A stretch of DNA of 64,000 nt from Aegilops tauschii subsp. strangulata (Eukaryota > Streptophyta > Magnoliopsida > Poales > Poaceae), in contig NC_053037.3 in the NCBI RefSeq assembly GCF_002575655.3, positions 450,523,793 to 450,587,792 on the forward strand, written 5' to 3'. How positions within the stretch are numbered: the stretch's first letter is position 1; every line of letters starts with the position of its first letter. Shown piece after piece: positions 25,401-35,084 of this stretch. The notes under the pieces were generated by a model. It had not been told where the DNA came from. It saw only the letters and a program-made list of their open reading frames with translations, and did not search any database. The position numbers were made by a program, and so were the translations under genes.

Positions 25401-25587
25401 GGAGCAGAGGTCAAAGAGGACAAGAGGTGCATGGATCTATCTAGAAGGTAAAAGCCAGGACGACACGGATTTCATTACCAGAGGTAGAAGGAGGCTGGCC
25501 ATGGACTCGAATCGTCGCTGTGGCCAGGACGAGCAGCGGTGCCAGGATCCATGTCAGTTTTGTACTCGCCGAGCTGATGATCGCCAT
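19465..25587 (-). CDS. Malectin-like/LRR receptor-like serine/threonine kinase (LRR-I type), tandem copy 2
   Basis: Exons: 25479-25587, 24658-25225, 23886-24385, 23249-23393, 22890-22961, 22737-22802, 22583-22663, 21652-21806, 21301-21536, 21013-21142, 20210-20269, 19465-20135. The sum is 2,793 bases, 930 aa plus stop, in frame throughout. Exons 4 to 11 have exactly the lengths of copy 1; exons 1, 2, 3 and 12 differ by multiples of three. The domains match copy 1: signal peptide (APLLVLATATIRVHG core), malectin-like region, GDPC, LRRs ([14 protein letters not shown]), membrane helix, RD kinase with Lys628, HRD at 722-724 and DFG at 742-744. The C-terminal tail after the kinase core diverges most. 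An upstream in-frame ATG at 25627-25629 exists, but the TATA box position favours 25587. Introns 3 and 7 carry insertions absent from copy 1. Ligand specificity may differ between the copies because much of the divergence is in exon 2 of the ectodomain. Confidence 0.93.
22221..22316 (-). mobile_element. Short retroposon with 17-bp target duplication in intron 7 of kinase copy 2
   Basis: A 62-bp insert (22238-22299) opens with a T-run on the plus strand (a poly-A tail if read on the minus strand) and contains GATTACCCCCGGCCTCTGC. It is bounded by direct repeats TGGTGCTGCTGCGGCAT (22221-22237) and TGGTGCTGCTGCAGCAT (22300-22316), with one mismatch. The A-tail and long duplication are the hallmark of target-primed insertion of a 5'-truncated LINE or a SINE fragment. 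Copy 1 lacks it. Confidence 0.8.
23552..23810. mobile_element. 237-bp insertion with 11-bp direct repeats in intron 3 of kinase copy 2
   Basis: Intron 3 is 239 bp in copy 1 and 492 bp in copy 2. The extra segment (23563-23799) is bracketed by TGAATAAATTG (23552-23562) and TGAATAAACTG (23800-23810), while copy 1 has one such site. I see no terminal inverted repeats or A-tail. The 11-bp repeats would fit a Mutator-like insertion. A deletion between direct repeats in copy 1 would give the same picture. Confidence 0.5.
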
Positions 25588-25646
25588 GGCACTCTTGGAT
25601 TTTTGCAAGGCGTTGCAAGCGAGAGGCATCCACAGAGCAACCTGTG

Positions 25647-25656
25647 CACTTATATG
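25647..25656 (-). promoter_or_regulatory. TATA box of kinase copy 2
   Basis: CATATAAGTG on the minus strand lies about 60 bp upstream of ATG 25585-25587, the same geometry as for copy 1. It places the alternative upstream ATG (25627-25629) about where transcription would begin, which favours the downstream ATG. Confidence 0.5.
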
Positions 25657-25966
25657 GCAGATGAAACCAGCTAACGCGGCCGGTTTAGTGGTATTTTTAG
25701 TGACTCAAGCTCAATCGGCGCGGTGTGATAATAAAGAAAACGAAAGCTTTGTCCATCAGTAGGTGAACTGCTACTTGCATTAGTCTAAAGGTAAGACTTG
25801 CCATGGGGTTCAGTTCGATAATCTCTGCCAGAATCAACTGCCCGTCAGCGAGATAACGAGGCCCTACCTGCAGCTCGCTCCTTGAACGCACGCTGATCTT
25901 TCTTTTGAACCAGTCCCCTCGCTGTGCGAGAATAAAGAAGTGGAAGAAGCTACAGTTACATTGGAA

Positions 25967-26370
25967 AGAAGACACAAAGAAGAAAGCCAATTTGCAAGAC
26001 CAAATCCAAGCGTGACCAAGCTGAGGTGCATTCCCAAACCGAGCTGATGTAATGAAGGTATGAATGCTTTTCTTGACATTATTATGCGAGTTTTTAACCC
26101 AAAGCGGAGATGGACATGGACGTCTGCACGGCGGGGCAGTGTGGACGAGGACGACGCAGCACCCTCAGCCCCCTTCTTTTCTCCCCAGGCAAGACCTGGA
26201 TTTATATTGTCGGCGTAATGAACGACCCGGCGTGTTGACTGTACGTGGGTAGGAAGAAGAAGAACACCCACCCAGGTACACTAGATTCTACACACACACC
26301 GGCCGGTTGTTGGATGGCTTGCTTGTTTGCCAAACTCGCATCCCAGCATGAACATCGAACAAGGCAGAAA
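25967..26370. repeat. Duplicated intergenic segment, left copy
   Basis: This segment is similar over its whole length to 32853-33220. Shared runs include AATGCTTTTCTTGACA, TTTTTAACCCAAAGCGG, CCCCTTCTTTTCTCC and CCGG(C/A)CGGTTGTTGGATGG. It lies upstream of kinase copy 2 and directly before the LINE remnant. No coding sequence is evident. Confidence 0.75.
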
Positions 26371-26384
26371 CTGCACTATCAAGC

Positions 26385-26683
26385 TACCAACTAAGCTAGT
26401 ACTTGCCAATAGACTGCAGGCGGTCATAATGGAGCTTGTTTGTATTAATCAGTATATGGCTGGCTTTATTAAATCCAGGGCCATTCAGGACTGCATTGCT
26501 TGGGCTTATGGGTATCTTTTCCAATGTCACAAAGCAAGCTGCCTACTGTTGTACTTAAAAATTGACTTTGAAAAAGCTTTTGACGAGCTTGAACATGGAA
26601 TGATCTTAGCTATTTTGAGCGAGAAGGGGTTTGGTACCAATTGGTGTTCATGGATAGAACAAAGTTTATCTATAGCTACATGG
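26385..26683 (+). pseudogene. LINE reverse transcriptase remnant, part A
   Basis: The translation follows the fingers/palm region of plant L1-type reverse transcriptase: LVLANRLQAVIMELV, INQYMAGFIKSRAIQDCIAW, LYLKIDFEKAFDELEH and EKGFGTNWCSWI. Small changes (for example an extra residue in the QxGFIK motif) show decay. The frame is cut at 26683 by insertion of the Copia element and resumes at 32600. Neither the endonuclease nor the C-terminal domain is present, so it is a fragment. Confidence 0.85.
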
Positions 26684-27264
26684 TGTTGGAATTATGTGTC
26701 CGGCAACTATATTCAAATTGCTTGGAATTGTTAATATTCGGAATACCTCATTATGGCTGTACATGTATTTATACATGGAATTGATTTACATGTTTAGCAT
26801 GGAATTGTTACTTGCTGGAATGTACTTAAGTAATATATGCATAAGGAAGCTGGTCGATTATTAGTGGAATACAATATACTATTTATATTGGAAAGACTAC
26901 CCGGGTACATTGATGATTGGAAGGAGCTAGATCATATAGTTAGACTACAACCCTAATGTTGATCTACATAATTAGAGGAATTTACACTTTATTATGACGC
27001 GTTGCTCACAAGCGCGTGCTCCGGGGACAGAACGGGTAGAATCCGTTAACAGACAAATATGATCGTGGTTGGTAATTTGATCTGGACTCTATCCCGGAAA
27101 CTAGTGGAAAAGACTAGGAATCTTATATCTGTATAAGAGGTGAACTCTTTGGAAAGACAGGATAAGAAGGTCCCTACCCCTTAGCCTCAGACATGCGAAT
27201 TGTGAGCGGCACCACGGATAAGCGCAGAGGAAATAGGGGGTAGACCACAAATTTATTTTCAACA
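26684..27264 (+). repeat. 5' LTR of the Copia-type element
   Basis: The LTR is 581 bp. Compared by eye with 32029-32599 it differs at roughly a dozen substitutions and two small indels (one of 10-11 bp around 27160), so the LTRs are about 97-98 percent identical. It contains 16 GGAA tetramers and no TTCC. Confidence 0.9.
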
Positions 27265-27459
27265 TTGGCATCAGCGCAAGGTTCGGTCGCGCTATAACCC
27301 AAGTCCAACTCTGCAGTCGTGGTGGCCGCCGATCCCATTGATTCCGCTGCGTACTCGCCTTCATTAGGTGGATCGGTCCTGCTATGCTGGACGCCGCGTC
27401 GCACGCTTGCAGTCGGCCCGTGTGCACTTGGATCTGCTCTATGATTCTGCTGATTTTCT

Positions 27460-28091
27460 TTTTTTCGAGGAATCGGCAGGAGCACTGCCTTTTCATTTCA
27501 GACGAAAAAGAGGGTTTATGTACAAAGATGACAGGTTTGTCCGGGAAAACCTGACAAAACCCTTATAAGAACCGTTGTGGTATGCTAAGTGAACCAAATC
27601 ACCCAATGCCGGTCGCCACTTGTGCCCTGCCAAAGGCGCAAGCCCGCATTCTTATGTCGTCGAGCGCGATGGTCGCCACCTCCAGGTGAGTGAGGCGGGT
27701 GCCGATGAATATCCGGCGGTTGCGCTCCTTTCAGATATTTCAAATGGTGTAGAGGAAGTGACCGCTACGCCGGCGTCTATCGTCCTTGGACAGGGGACAG
27801 ATGAGCCGATCCCACCAGTCGGAGACTCCCATGGGAGGCGGAATTGTCATCATATTCGTCGGCGCCTCCCTGGTCCATGCCTGAACATGCGACCAAACCG
27901 CAATCGCAAATGGGCAGTCCTTGCAGAGGTGAGTTGGCGTCTCCGGTGCTCCCAGACACAGCGGCATGTAGGATCGTGCGGCCATCCGCGAATAGCGAGC
28001 ATGTCGGCCGTGAGGATCTTTCCATGGAGCATCAGCCAGGAAAAGAGCTTGCAGTTGGGTTCCGCGTGTGCATCCCAAATCTTCGTCGGCC
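27460..28091 (-). mobile_element. 5'-truncated LINE insertion inside the Copia element
   Basis: The minus strand reads through the zinc-binding end of a plant LINE ORF2 (ILTADMLAIRGWPHD, CLGAPETPTHLCKDCPF) and then its C-terminal tail. It ends in a short A-tract, seen as TTTTTTT at 27459-27465 on the plus strand. A perfect 16-bp target duplication ATTCTGCTGATTTTCT brackets it at 27444-27459 and 28092-28107. It represents only the last 0.63 kb of a LINE, the usual outcome of aborted reverse transcription. Frames are interrupted. Confidence 0.9.
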
Positions 28092-28267
28092 ATTCTGCTG
28101 ATTTTCTATACTACTCCGTGCACCTCTGCTGTCGTTGTTTTGATCTGTCCGATCGAGTACAACATCTGCGTGCTGAAATCTGATTAGCGAGCGTGGATTG
28201 ATGGCACAGCTAGCGGCAGGCTTGATTATTTTATCTACAAGCACATGGATCGGGGCAGACTATAATA

Positions 28268-28380
28268 CTCCCTCCGTCCCGAAATACTTGTCGAAGAAAT
28301 GGATAAAAATGGATATATCTAGAACTAAAATACGTCTAGGTACATTCATTTCTTCGACAAGTATTTCCGGACGGAAAGAG
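28268..28380. mobile_element. Stowaway-type MITE
   Basis: The 113-bp foldback runs from CTCCCTCCGTCCCGAAATAC to GTATTTCCGGACGGAAAGAG, flanked by TA at 28266-28267 and 28381-28382. The inner arms CTTGTCGAAGAAATGGAT and TTCATTTCTTCGACAAG pair. It sits in the Copia element just beyond the truncated LINE. Confidence 0.9.
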
Positions 28381-28399
28381 TACAAAATTATCTGAAAAA

Positions 28400-31300
28400 G
28401 CAACGAGTACTGGTCCTTTTGTTGGATCGGTTGTCTTGATACGAGGTCTGATGGATTTAAGTACTACTAGCAACTCACGTTGATCAAGGAGGAAGACTAC
28501 TAGTAAATTACTATTCACTTGGCTAAGTAATTCTGCTGTCAAACATCAAGCACTTGGATCGCCGAAGGACCAGATGAATTTCTTGATGTCCCAAATTTCT
28601 TAGGCGTGTCTACGCTCAACTCTACGCGTCATGACTTCTCAGATTCGTCAGATGATGATGTACGCGTCAAAGTCTACTCCAGTTTTCGTCGCATCGCCAA
28701 ATTCTACCAATTGAATGGGGTGCTGTGAAAATCTTAGTGAACAAATTGCATGGAAAATTAGTGCAATCTGGAACATATTTTTTGCGACATCTGTCAGGAA
28801 ATACATATTGCTGGCTATATATTGGTTATTTTTAACTCTGTGCCCAATTGATTGAAATAATTGAATTTCCAATTTAACTTCGTTTCATACATGATATGGG
28901 ATGTTGTTTGCTCTATGGAGGACGAAAGAAACTCACCGAGGGAAGGATCTGACCAAATATTATTGGTTGCATCTCAGAGAGGAAGATATAATATTTTATC
29001 AATGCAATTGGCAAAGAGGAAGGTATGTCTATAATTTGTCTGCATGGAATCTTGCATTTACCACTATTTTTTTCAAAATAGTTGTGTTGCGCATTCTGGT
29101 TATATATATCAAATATTAGTAGCAAGGTTTTACTTCCATGCAAACAATTTCAAGGAAATGCTAAAATTAATAAACTTGGAATTGGAAATTATGCCCTCAA
29201 ACTCCGTTGTGGAGGAAAATAGTTATTGATGAATACGTTGTTATACCAACTTTGCATAAAAGGAATTCATTGAAGTGTCTTTTATTGAGCATCACTTGTT
29301 TACGGAGGAAGATAGGGGTCACTCCAAGGACAAGGAAATCTGACCTTCATTTGTCACTACTTTATTGGCATGCAACAATTTCAAAGGAAAATTGATGTAC
29401 TTTGCATCTTAAATAATGCCATGAAACTCCGTTGTGGAGGAAAAATATTATTGTTATAGGACACTCTGTGCAACTCAGTGAGAACGGATTTGCTTTGTTG
29501 ATATATCTTGGAATCTATTGATTATGACATACTATTTGGAAAAGGAAGAGTGAAAATATTGCTCAATGGTTAAATTAGTGCATTATGGATTTTCACACAA
29601 TGATCTATCTTTCTTGATGTCCATTGGAAGTTGGAAAACCAAAATAGTTTTTATATTTGGCGAAGATAACTCCATATGGAGGAATATCGACAATGGGAAC
29701 ACATGCTTGGAATCTTATTATCTACGTCATCAATGACTTGGTCACATATCTTGGAACTGGATCAAGAGGCTTATTGATTCTGGAATTTTAAACTTTAGTG
29801 GGAGGACTATGGTACATGTGAAGCATATATGATTGTTTGATACACCTTGTTTATTAAGGTGGAAGGAGATGAAAGGGCTTCACATCGTTTCTTTTTGACA
29901 TGCTTATGGTATTTCTTTGGACATCCCCACTAGAGGTCAGATTATTTATTTCATCTCACTCTTCGATGACGGGTTATGCTTATATTTTATTATACAAGTC
30001 GGAATGTTTTATTGTGTTGGTCACATGTTATACTGAAGTGGAAAAATCAGTTGATTAAATAATATCATAGTTTTAACCACTGATGGTGGGGGAATTACAC
30101 TTCAGGAATATATCGTTTGTATGTAAAGAGCATGAAACTATTCACCATTGTAATATACCATACACTCCACAATTCAATGGAGGAATTGACTATCTTGTAT
30201 ACTCCCTTGTTTCTTCGGAAAGAAGCATTGCATACTATCATTTGTTGATATCATTCTCCATCTAGTACAGTCACTTGACTGGAAGAAAATCTTCTATTTT
30301 GAGATGAAATTCTCAGTTATTAGAAAGCGCGCACCAGGAATTTTTTATGGTTATTCTAGTGGATCAAAGGGTGTTTCCTTAGTTATCTGGAAAAAGGATA
30401 CTGGTGGAAAATAGGAACACAATCATTTTTATGACCTGGGTGGAATTATTGACAATCATACTAGATTATAATCTTGACCCATGGAAACTACAAGTGACAC
30501 TCCTGACATGACATGCTTAGGATAAGTGGGAGGAATAAGCTTGGAATATCATGTCTGGATAATTTTTATGTGTTGTTGGTGGATGTCACTCTAAATTTTA
30601 GAGGAATCACTACATTCTCTTAATTTTTTAATCAATATCAACTATGGGTGGAAGAATTGCGGGAAGGAATAAACTCAAATGAGGAAGAGCATAGTTTGGG
30701 AACTTAATATCATACCAAATAACCGCAAGCCTTATGTCTAGAAATGTGTTTTTAAGGATATTTGGCTCACTGGAATATTATAATATCACTCTTGTTATTC
30801 AACTATTCACACAGAGGGAAATATACTTTGTGGAAACTCTCTCTCCTGGAAATTTGGGAAAGAGGAACTAAAGACATGGTTTGCTAATTGAGTATATTAA
30901 TGTATGGTCTTATAACAAGCTTCACATCAATGGAATAGCACGTCATATGGTTTTCTAAATGAAGCAAGGCAGTCATCTACAAATGTAAGTGTAAAGAATT
31001 TTCCATTATTATTCTATGCGTTAACATTGTTTTGTTGTTTGCAATGATAAGTCACATTGATGGAATTGAAAGCTTGGTCATCTTTTAACTTTCATATGAA
31101 AGGAACATTTTAGACATCCTATGCTTTACGGGTTGAAATACATAGAAAATATTTTGAAGTGTTTTTCTATGGAAAATTGCAAATCTGTTAATATACCTTT
31201 GATAAAGGGAATCATACTCAGTGAGAAATTATATTTGAACTCCTGAGGAAAAATGGATAATAAATGGTATTGGAATTCGTATGTATCTTCATTATATTAT

Positions 31301-31870
31301 CATACCTTAGCTACCGGAATTTATGCTGCATTCAAGTAGTGGAAGGAAATAAGACGAGTAGCTGAGGGAATCTCACACATCATTTAAGATTGTGGAAAGT
31401 GCATCACAACGTGTCACTTGTTTTGAAATTTATATTAAAGGTAAACACATTGAGGAAACTATTACTCTATCTACAAGATGAGAAATAAGTCCAGGTACGC
31501 ATATTCATTTTTTTGTAGTACTAAAATGGTGCAGGTTCACTGACCGAAGTCAGGAATTTCTTTCAACATATGGTTAATTATGGAACTTCATTTACTGACT
31601 GGATTTGATATTTATGTGGTTTTGAAAATTTATTCAACATGGCTATCTTATACTTGAATCGATGTGGAATTAATCATATTATTATACATGTGATGGAAAA
31701 TAATTGATGCGGAATTTCACTTGAGGAAATAAAATACTCAAGGTGCCTATAAAGGTGGAATTACACTCGAGGAAATAATACTCGAAGCGCCAAGAACAAT
31801 TATGCTGGAATAATTAGGCGGAAACAAAAGGTCTCTGGTGATCTTAAGTATCACAACAAGGAAACATACT
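28400..31870 (+). pseudogene. Degenerate Copia pol region
   Basis: Only traces of coding survive. CNIPYTPQFNGG near 30155 matches the integrase core TPQxNG, GYSSGSKG near 30360 matches the post-integrase linker, and MENCKSVNIPLIKG near 31175 matches the reverse-transcriptase/RNase H junction. The order integrase before reverse transcriptase is that of Copia. Stops and frameshifts are dense everywhere, so no protein could be made. Gag is not recognisable between 28400 and 30000. The region has an unusual excess of GGAA-containing words. Confidence 0.7.
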
Positions 31871-31879
31871 GAGGGTAGG

Positions 31880-32028
31880 TATGACTATATATTTCTTTGG
31901 ATTTTCAACGTAGTGTTAATCTGGTTGCTGACCCCTTGACTAAGCCTATGAGTCATGAGGTATTTGGTAAGCATTTTATGGCTACGGGTTTACGAATATT
32001 TGAATGATCGTTTTGGACAAGTGGGAGA
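31880..32028 (+). pseudogene. 3' end of Copia pol and polypurine tract
   Basis: The RNase H tail NLVADPLTKPMSHEVFGKHF is followed by MATGLRIFE and a stop. ACAAGTGGGAGA then precedes the right LTR. This is the classic end of a Copia polyprotein and fixes the element's orientation and superfamily. Confidence 0.85.
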
Positions 32029-32599
32029 TGTTGGAATTATGTGTCCTGCAACTATATTTAAATTGCTTGGAATTGTTAATATTCGGAATACCTCATTATG
32101 GAACTGTACATGTATTTATACATGGAATTGATTTACATGTTTAGCATGGAATTGTTACTTGCTGGAATGTACTTAAGTAATATATGCTTAAGGAAGCTGG
32201 TCGATTATTAGTGGAATACAATATACTATTTATATTGGAAAGAATACCCGGGTACACTGATGATTGGAAGGAGCTAGATCATATAGTTAGATTACAGCCC
32301 TAATGTTGATCTACATAATTAGAGGAATTTACACTTTATTATGACGCGTTGCTCACAAGCGCGTGCTCCGGGGTCATAACGGGTAGAATCCGTTAACAGA
32401 CAAATATGATCGTGGTTGGTAATTTGATCTGGACTCTATCCCGAAAACTAGTGGAAAAGACTAGGAATCTTATATCTGTATAAGAGGTGAACTCTTTGGA
32501 AAAGGTCCCTACCCCTTAGCCTCAGACATGCGAATTGTGAGCGGCACCACGGATAAGTGCAGAGGAAACAGGGGGTAGACCACAAATTTATTTTCAACA
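32029..32599 (+). repeat. 3' LTR of the Copia-type element
   Basis: This 571-bp LTR is the partner of 26684-27264. It ends TTTCAACA and is followed by the target duplication CATGG. Confidence 0.9.
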
Positions 32600-32852
32600 C
32601 ATGGGTTGTCCTTAATAGTGTCCCAGGGCCAAACGTTAAATGTAGAAGAGGGGTATATATGGCAGGGCGATCCTCTCTCTCCATTGTTGTTTGTTGTGGC
32701 TACTGATTTTCTTCAAACCATCTTAAGTGACGCCATGCAAAGGCAGCTCATACAACCACCTGTGAGATTTTATTCTTGCCATGATTTCCCAACCCTCCAG
32801 TATGTATCCAGTGCAGATGACACTCTTACTGAAACAGGCTACGGTAATATAG
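32600..32852 (+). pseudogene. LINE reverse transcriptase remnant, part B
   Basis: This continues part A across the Copia insertion. After a 1-bp indel near 32660 the palm motifs QGDPLSPLLFVVATDFLQ and SSADDTLT (the catalytic ADD box, normally YADD) are readable. The remnant ends near 32850, where the duplicated intergenic segment begins. Confidence 0.85.
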
Positions 32853-33220
32853 AAGACAAAATGAAAGATAAAGTCCCAAGACCAAATCCCAGCATGACCA
32901 AACTGAGCTGATATAAGAGAGAAGGAATGCTTTTCTTGACACTATTGTGCGATGTTTTTTAACCCAAAGCGGGATGGACGTATGCGCGAGCCCGTGTGAA
33001 CGAGACGGGGACGACGCGTCACCCTCCGCCCCTTCTTTTCTCCATAGACGGGACCTGGCCAGGTTTGTATTGTCAGCGTAATGACGAGCGTGTTGAACGC
33101 GCGTGGTTAGGAAAGAAGAAGATCCTGTTGAATATACATACATACCGGACGGTTGTTGGATGGTTTGGATCCTGTACATCCAGCATGAGCATCAAACAAA
33201 GCAGAACGCGTCCTAGTTTA
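32853..33220. repeat. Duplicated intergenic segment, right copy
   Basis: This is homologous to 25967-26370 in the same orientation. It differs by scattered substitutions and small indels; by eye I estimate three quarters to four fifths identity. Together the two copies bracket the LINE remnant and its Copia insertion. Confidence 0.75.
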
Positions 33221-33774
33221 AGCTCTCAGCTGAATACATGGGATGATTGGCCGAATGATTATTTTCATTCGAAAACACCCACATGAGAAGACCTAAGCGC
33301 CTGGTCTCGGTGGTCTGGACACCGTTGCGATGACGCATGCATGCATGATACTCCCTCCGTTCATAAATATAAGTCTTTATAGAGATTTCATTATGAATCA
33401 CATACAGATGTATTTTAGAGTGTAGATTCACTCATTTTGCTTCGTATGTAGTTTATAGTGAAATCTATACAAAAACTTATATTTAAAAACGGAGGGAGTA
33501 CTACTGTAGAGCGCATCTAGCTGGCAGGTAGTCGTACGATAATGGCCGCTTCCCACTGCCTCCGAGTGGCTGCCGGTGCCCCGGGGAACCTCGTAAGGGC
33601 TTCATCTTTGCCTTATGTTTTGTTTGGGTGGTCTTGGACAACATCGTTCGGTGGAGTGATCGGCGACGGTTTGTGTTTCTTTGGGCTTTTTCTCCGTACA
33701 ACCATCTTTGGCTTCCTTGGGAAGCTAGTTCTGTAAGGCCTCTCGATTCCGTCTGGCTAGATCTGGGATGATTG
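33221..33774. other. Spacer before the CACTA element
   Basis: Apart from a MITE at 33351-33498 no feature is recognised. A 64-codon open frame at 33542-33736 has no recognisable domain. The last three bases (TTG, 33772-33774) would be the CACTA target duplication. Confidence 0.35.
33351..33498. mobile_element. Stowaway-type MITE
   Basis: The 148-bp foldback starts CTCCCTCCGTTCATAAATAT and ends with AAAACGGAGGGAG, flanked by TA at 33349-33350 and 33499-33500. Internal arms such as ATAAGTCTTTATAGAGATTTC and GAAATCTATACAAAAACTTAT pair partially. Confidence 0.9.
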
Positions 33775-34065
33775 CACTAGTAGAAAAACAACCTAATGTT
33801 CAGCTCATTAGTCTCAGTTTGTAAATGAACCGGCATTAATGGTTTCAACGGCTAGGCGGACGGTACTCATTAGTCCCTGTTCGTGTTGAACCTCTAGTCT
33901 CCGTTCGTGCCACAAACCGGGACTAAAGAGGTGGTGGCAGGTTGGTGCCAGGCTGGGGCCCCACCAACACCTTTAGTCCCGGTTCACGGCACGAACCGGG
34001 ACTAGAGATGCACCTTTAGTCCAGGTTTGTATAACCAACCGGGACTAAAAATCATTCTATATAAA
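33775..34065 (+). repeat. CACTA 5' terminal and subterminal repeats
   Basis: After the terminus come inverted motifs of the type TTTAGTCCCGGTT(n)AACCGGGACTA, clear at 33897-33930, 33969-34005 and 34014-34050. Such clusters are the binding sites of TNPA-like proteins in En/Spm elements. Confidence 0.8.
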
Positions 34066-34699
34066 CCCTTCGTCGAGCCCGAACTCTCTGTTCTTACCCT
34101 TTCCTCTCCTCTCTGTTCTTCCCCTCTTCCTCGAGCTCATCATTCATTTTGCCCAAATTTTGTCAAGATTTGAAGGCCCCCATCCATCCAAGTGATCACA
34201 AAGGTTAGCAACTTTGTCCTTTCATCTCTCATTGCTAGATTAGCTCTTGCAATGCTCTATAAGTATAGTGATTTGTAGGTTTTAGTTTGGAGGAATTATA
34301 TGTGGTAGTTTATTTGCTTTATATGCACTCTGAGCTCAAAATAACTCTTAGTTTGCATATGTAGGTGTGGTTTACTTAGTGCCTTCCCGTCTCCTCCTAA
34401 CCACCGTCAATCGCCCGCACCGTCCCGTCGCCGGCACCACCTTGTGGTGAGCCTATTGTGCTTATCTTTTTTATATAAAAAAAAATCATGTTTGTGTGAT
34501 TTAGATATATAGTTACTTGTATAATTTTCTTACACGTACATTGTTTGTTATACATAGTGCCATGGTTTTGATATCCGTCCCCGTCGGCCCTCGCCCGGTT
34601 TATGATTCAGATGTGGTATATTCTCTTTTATAACTATTTGTTGCATTTCGTGTTTATGACAAATTATGCCCATCAAGTCGACATAGATATTTTTATCTA

Positions 34700-35008
34700 G
34701 GAGGTATGTGAACCGAAAATTCCAACCGACCCTATTGTCGAGAGGTTAAATTTAGTTGAAAAAGAAAATGAGTATTTGAAAGAAAAATTGAAAAGAATTG
34801 AGGAGGAGAAGATGGAATTGAGTTGCATGTTGCCGATGTCGTCGATGATCACAAGATCAAGATGGAGAAAATGTGCTTGAAGATTAGAAAGATTAGAAAA
34901 TATGCCATTGATAGTGAGGCTTGGTATCATTATGCTGTTGGATCAATTGTTACCTTAGTTGTGATCTTGATCGCATTTGTTGTTGCATTTAAATGCTTTA
35001 GCTAGAGA
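34700..35008 (+). pseudogene. CACTA accessory ORF: coiled-coil plus transmembrane protein, frameshifted
   Basis: One frame gives a charged coiled coil (IVERLNLVEKENEYLKEKLK) up to about 34818. After an apparent 1-bp loss the frame continues as LHVADVVDDHKIKMEK and then AWYHYAVGSIVTLVVILIAF, a single membrane helix with a very short tail (KCFS, stop at 35006-35008). Similar coiled-coil/membrane proteins are, as I recall, common in Triticeae annotations next to CACTA transposases. Their role is unknown, and a membrane anchor is unexpected in a DNA transposon. It lies between the 5' end and the TNPD gene on the same strand. Confidence 0.6.
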
Positions 35009-35084
35009 GTTTGTATGTTGTTTTATGAGAATAAGTGTGTATGAACTTGTATTAATTTGGTCTTTTCGGTGTTGTGTAATGAAG

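Larger units (their letters stand above)
26684..32599 (+). mobile_element. Complete Copia-type LTR retrotransposon with degenerate internal region
   Basis: LTRs occupy 26684-27264 and 32029-32599, both starting TGTTGGAATTATGTGTC and ending TTTATTTTCAACA. A 5-bp target duplication CATGG lies at 26679-26683 and 32600-32604. A primer-binding-like sequence TTGGCATCAGCGCAAGG follows the left LTR, and a polypurine tract ACAAGTGGGAGA precedes the right one. The superfamily is set by pol remnants of Copia type, including NLVADPLTKPMSHEVFGKHF at the 3' end. No frame longer than about 100 codons survives, so the element is non-autonomous. The internal region also hosts a truncated LINE and a MITE. GGAA is strikingly over-represented on the plus strand. 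Orientation is plus, from the polypurine tract and pol. Confidence 0.92.
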
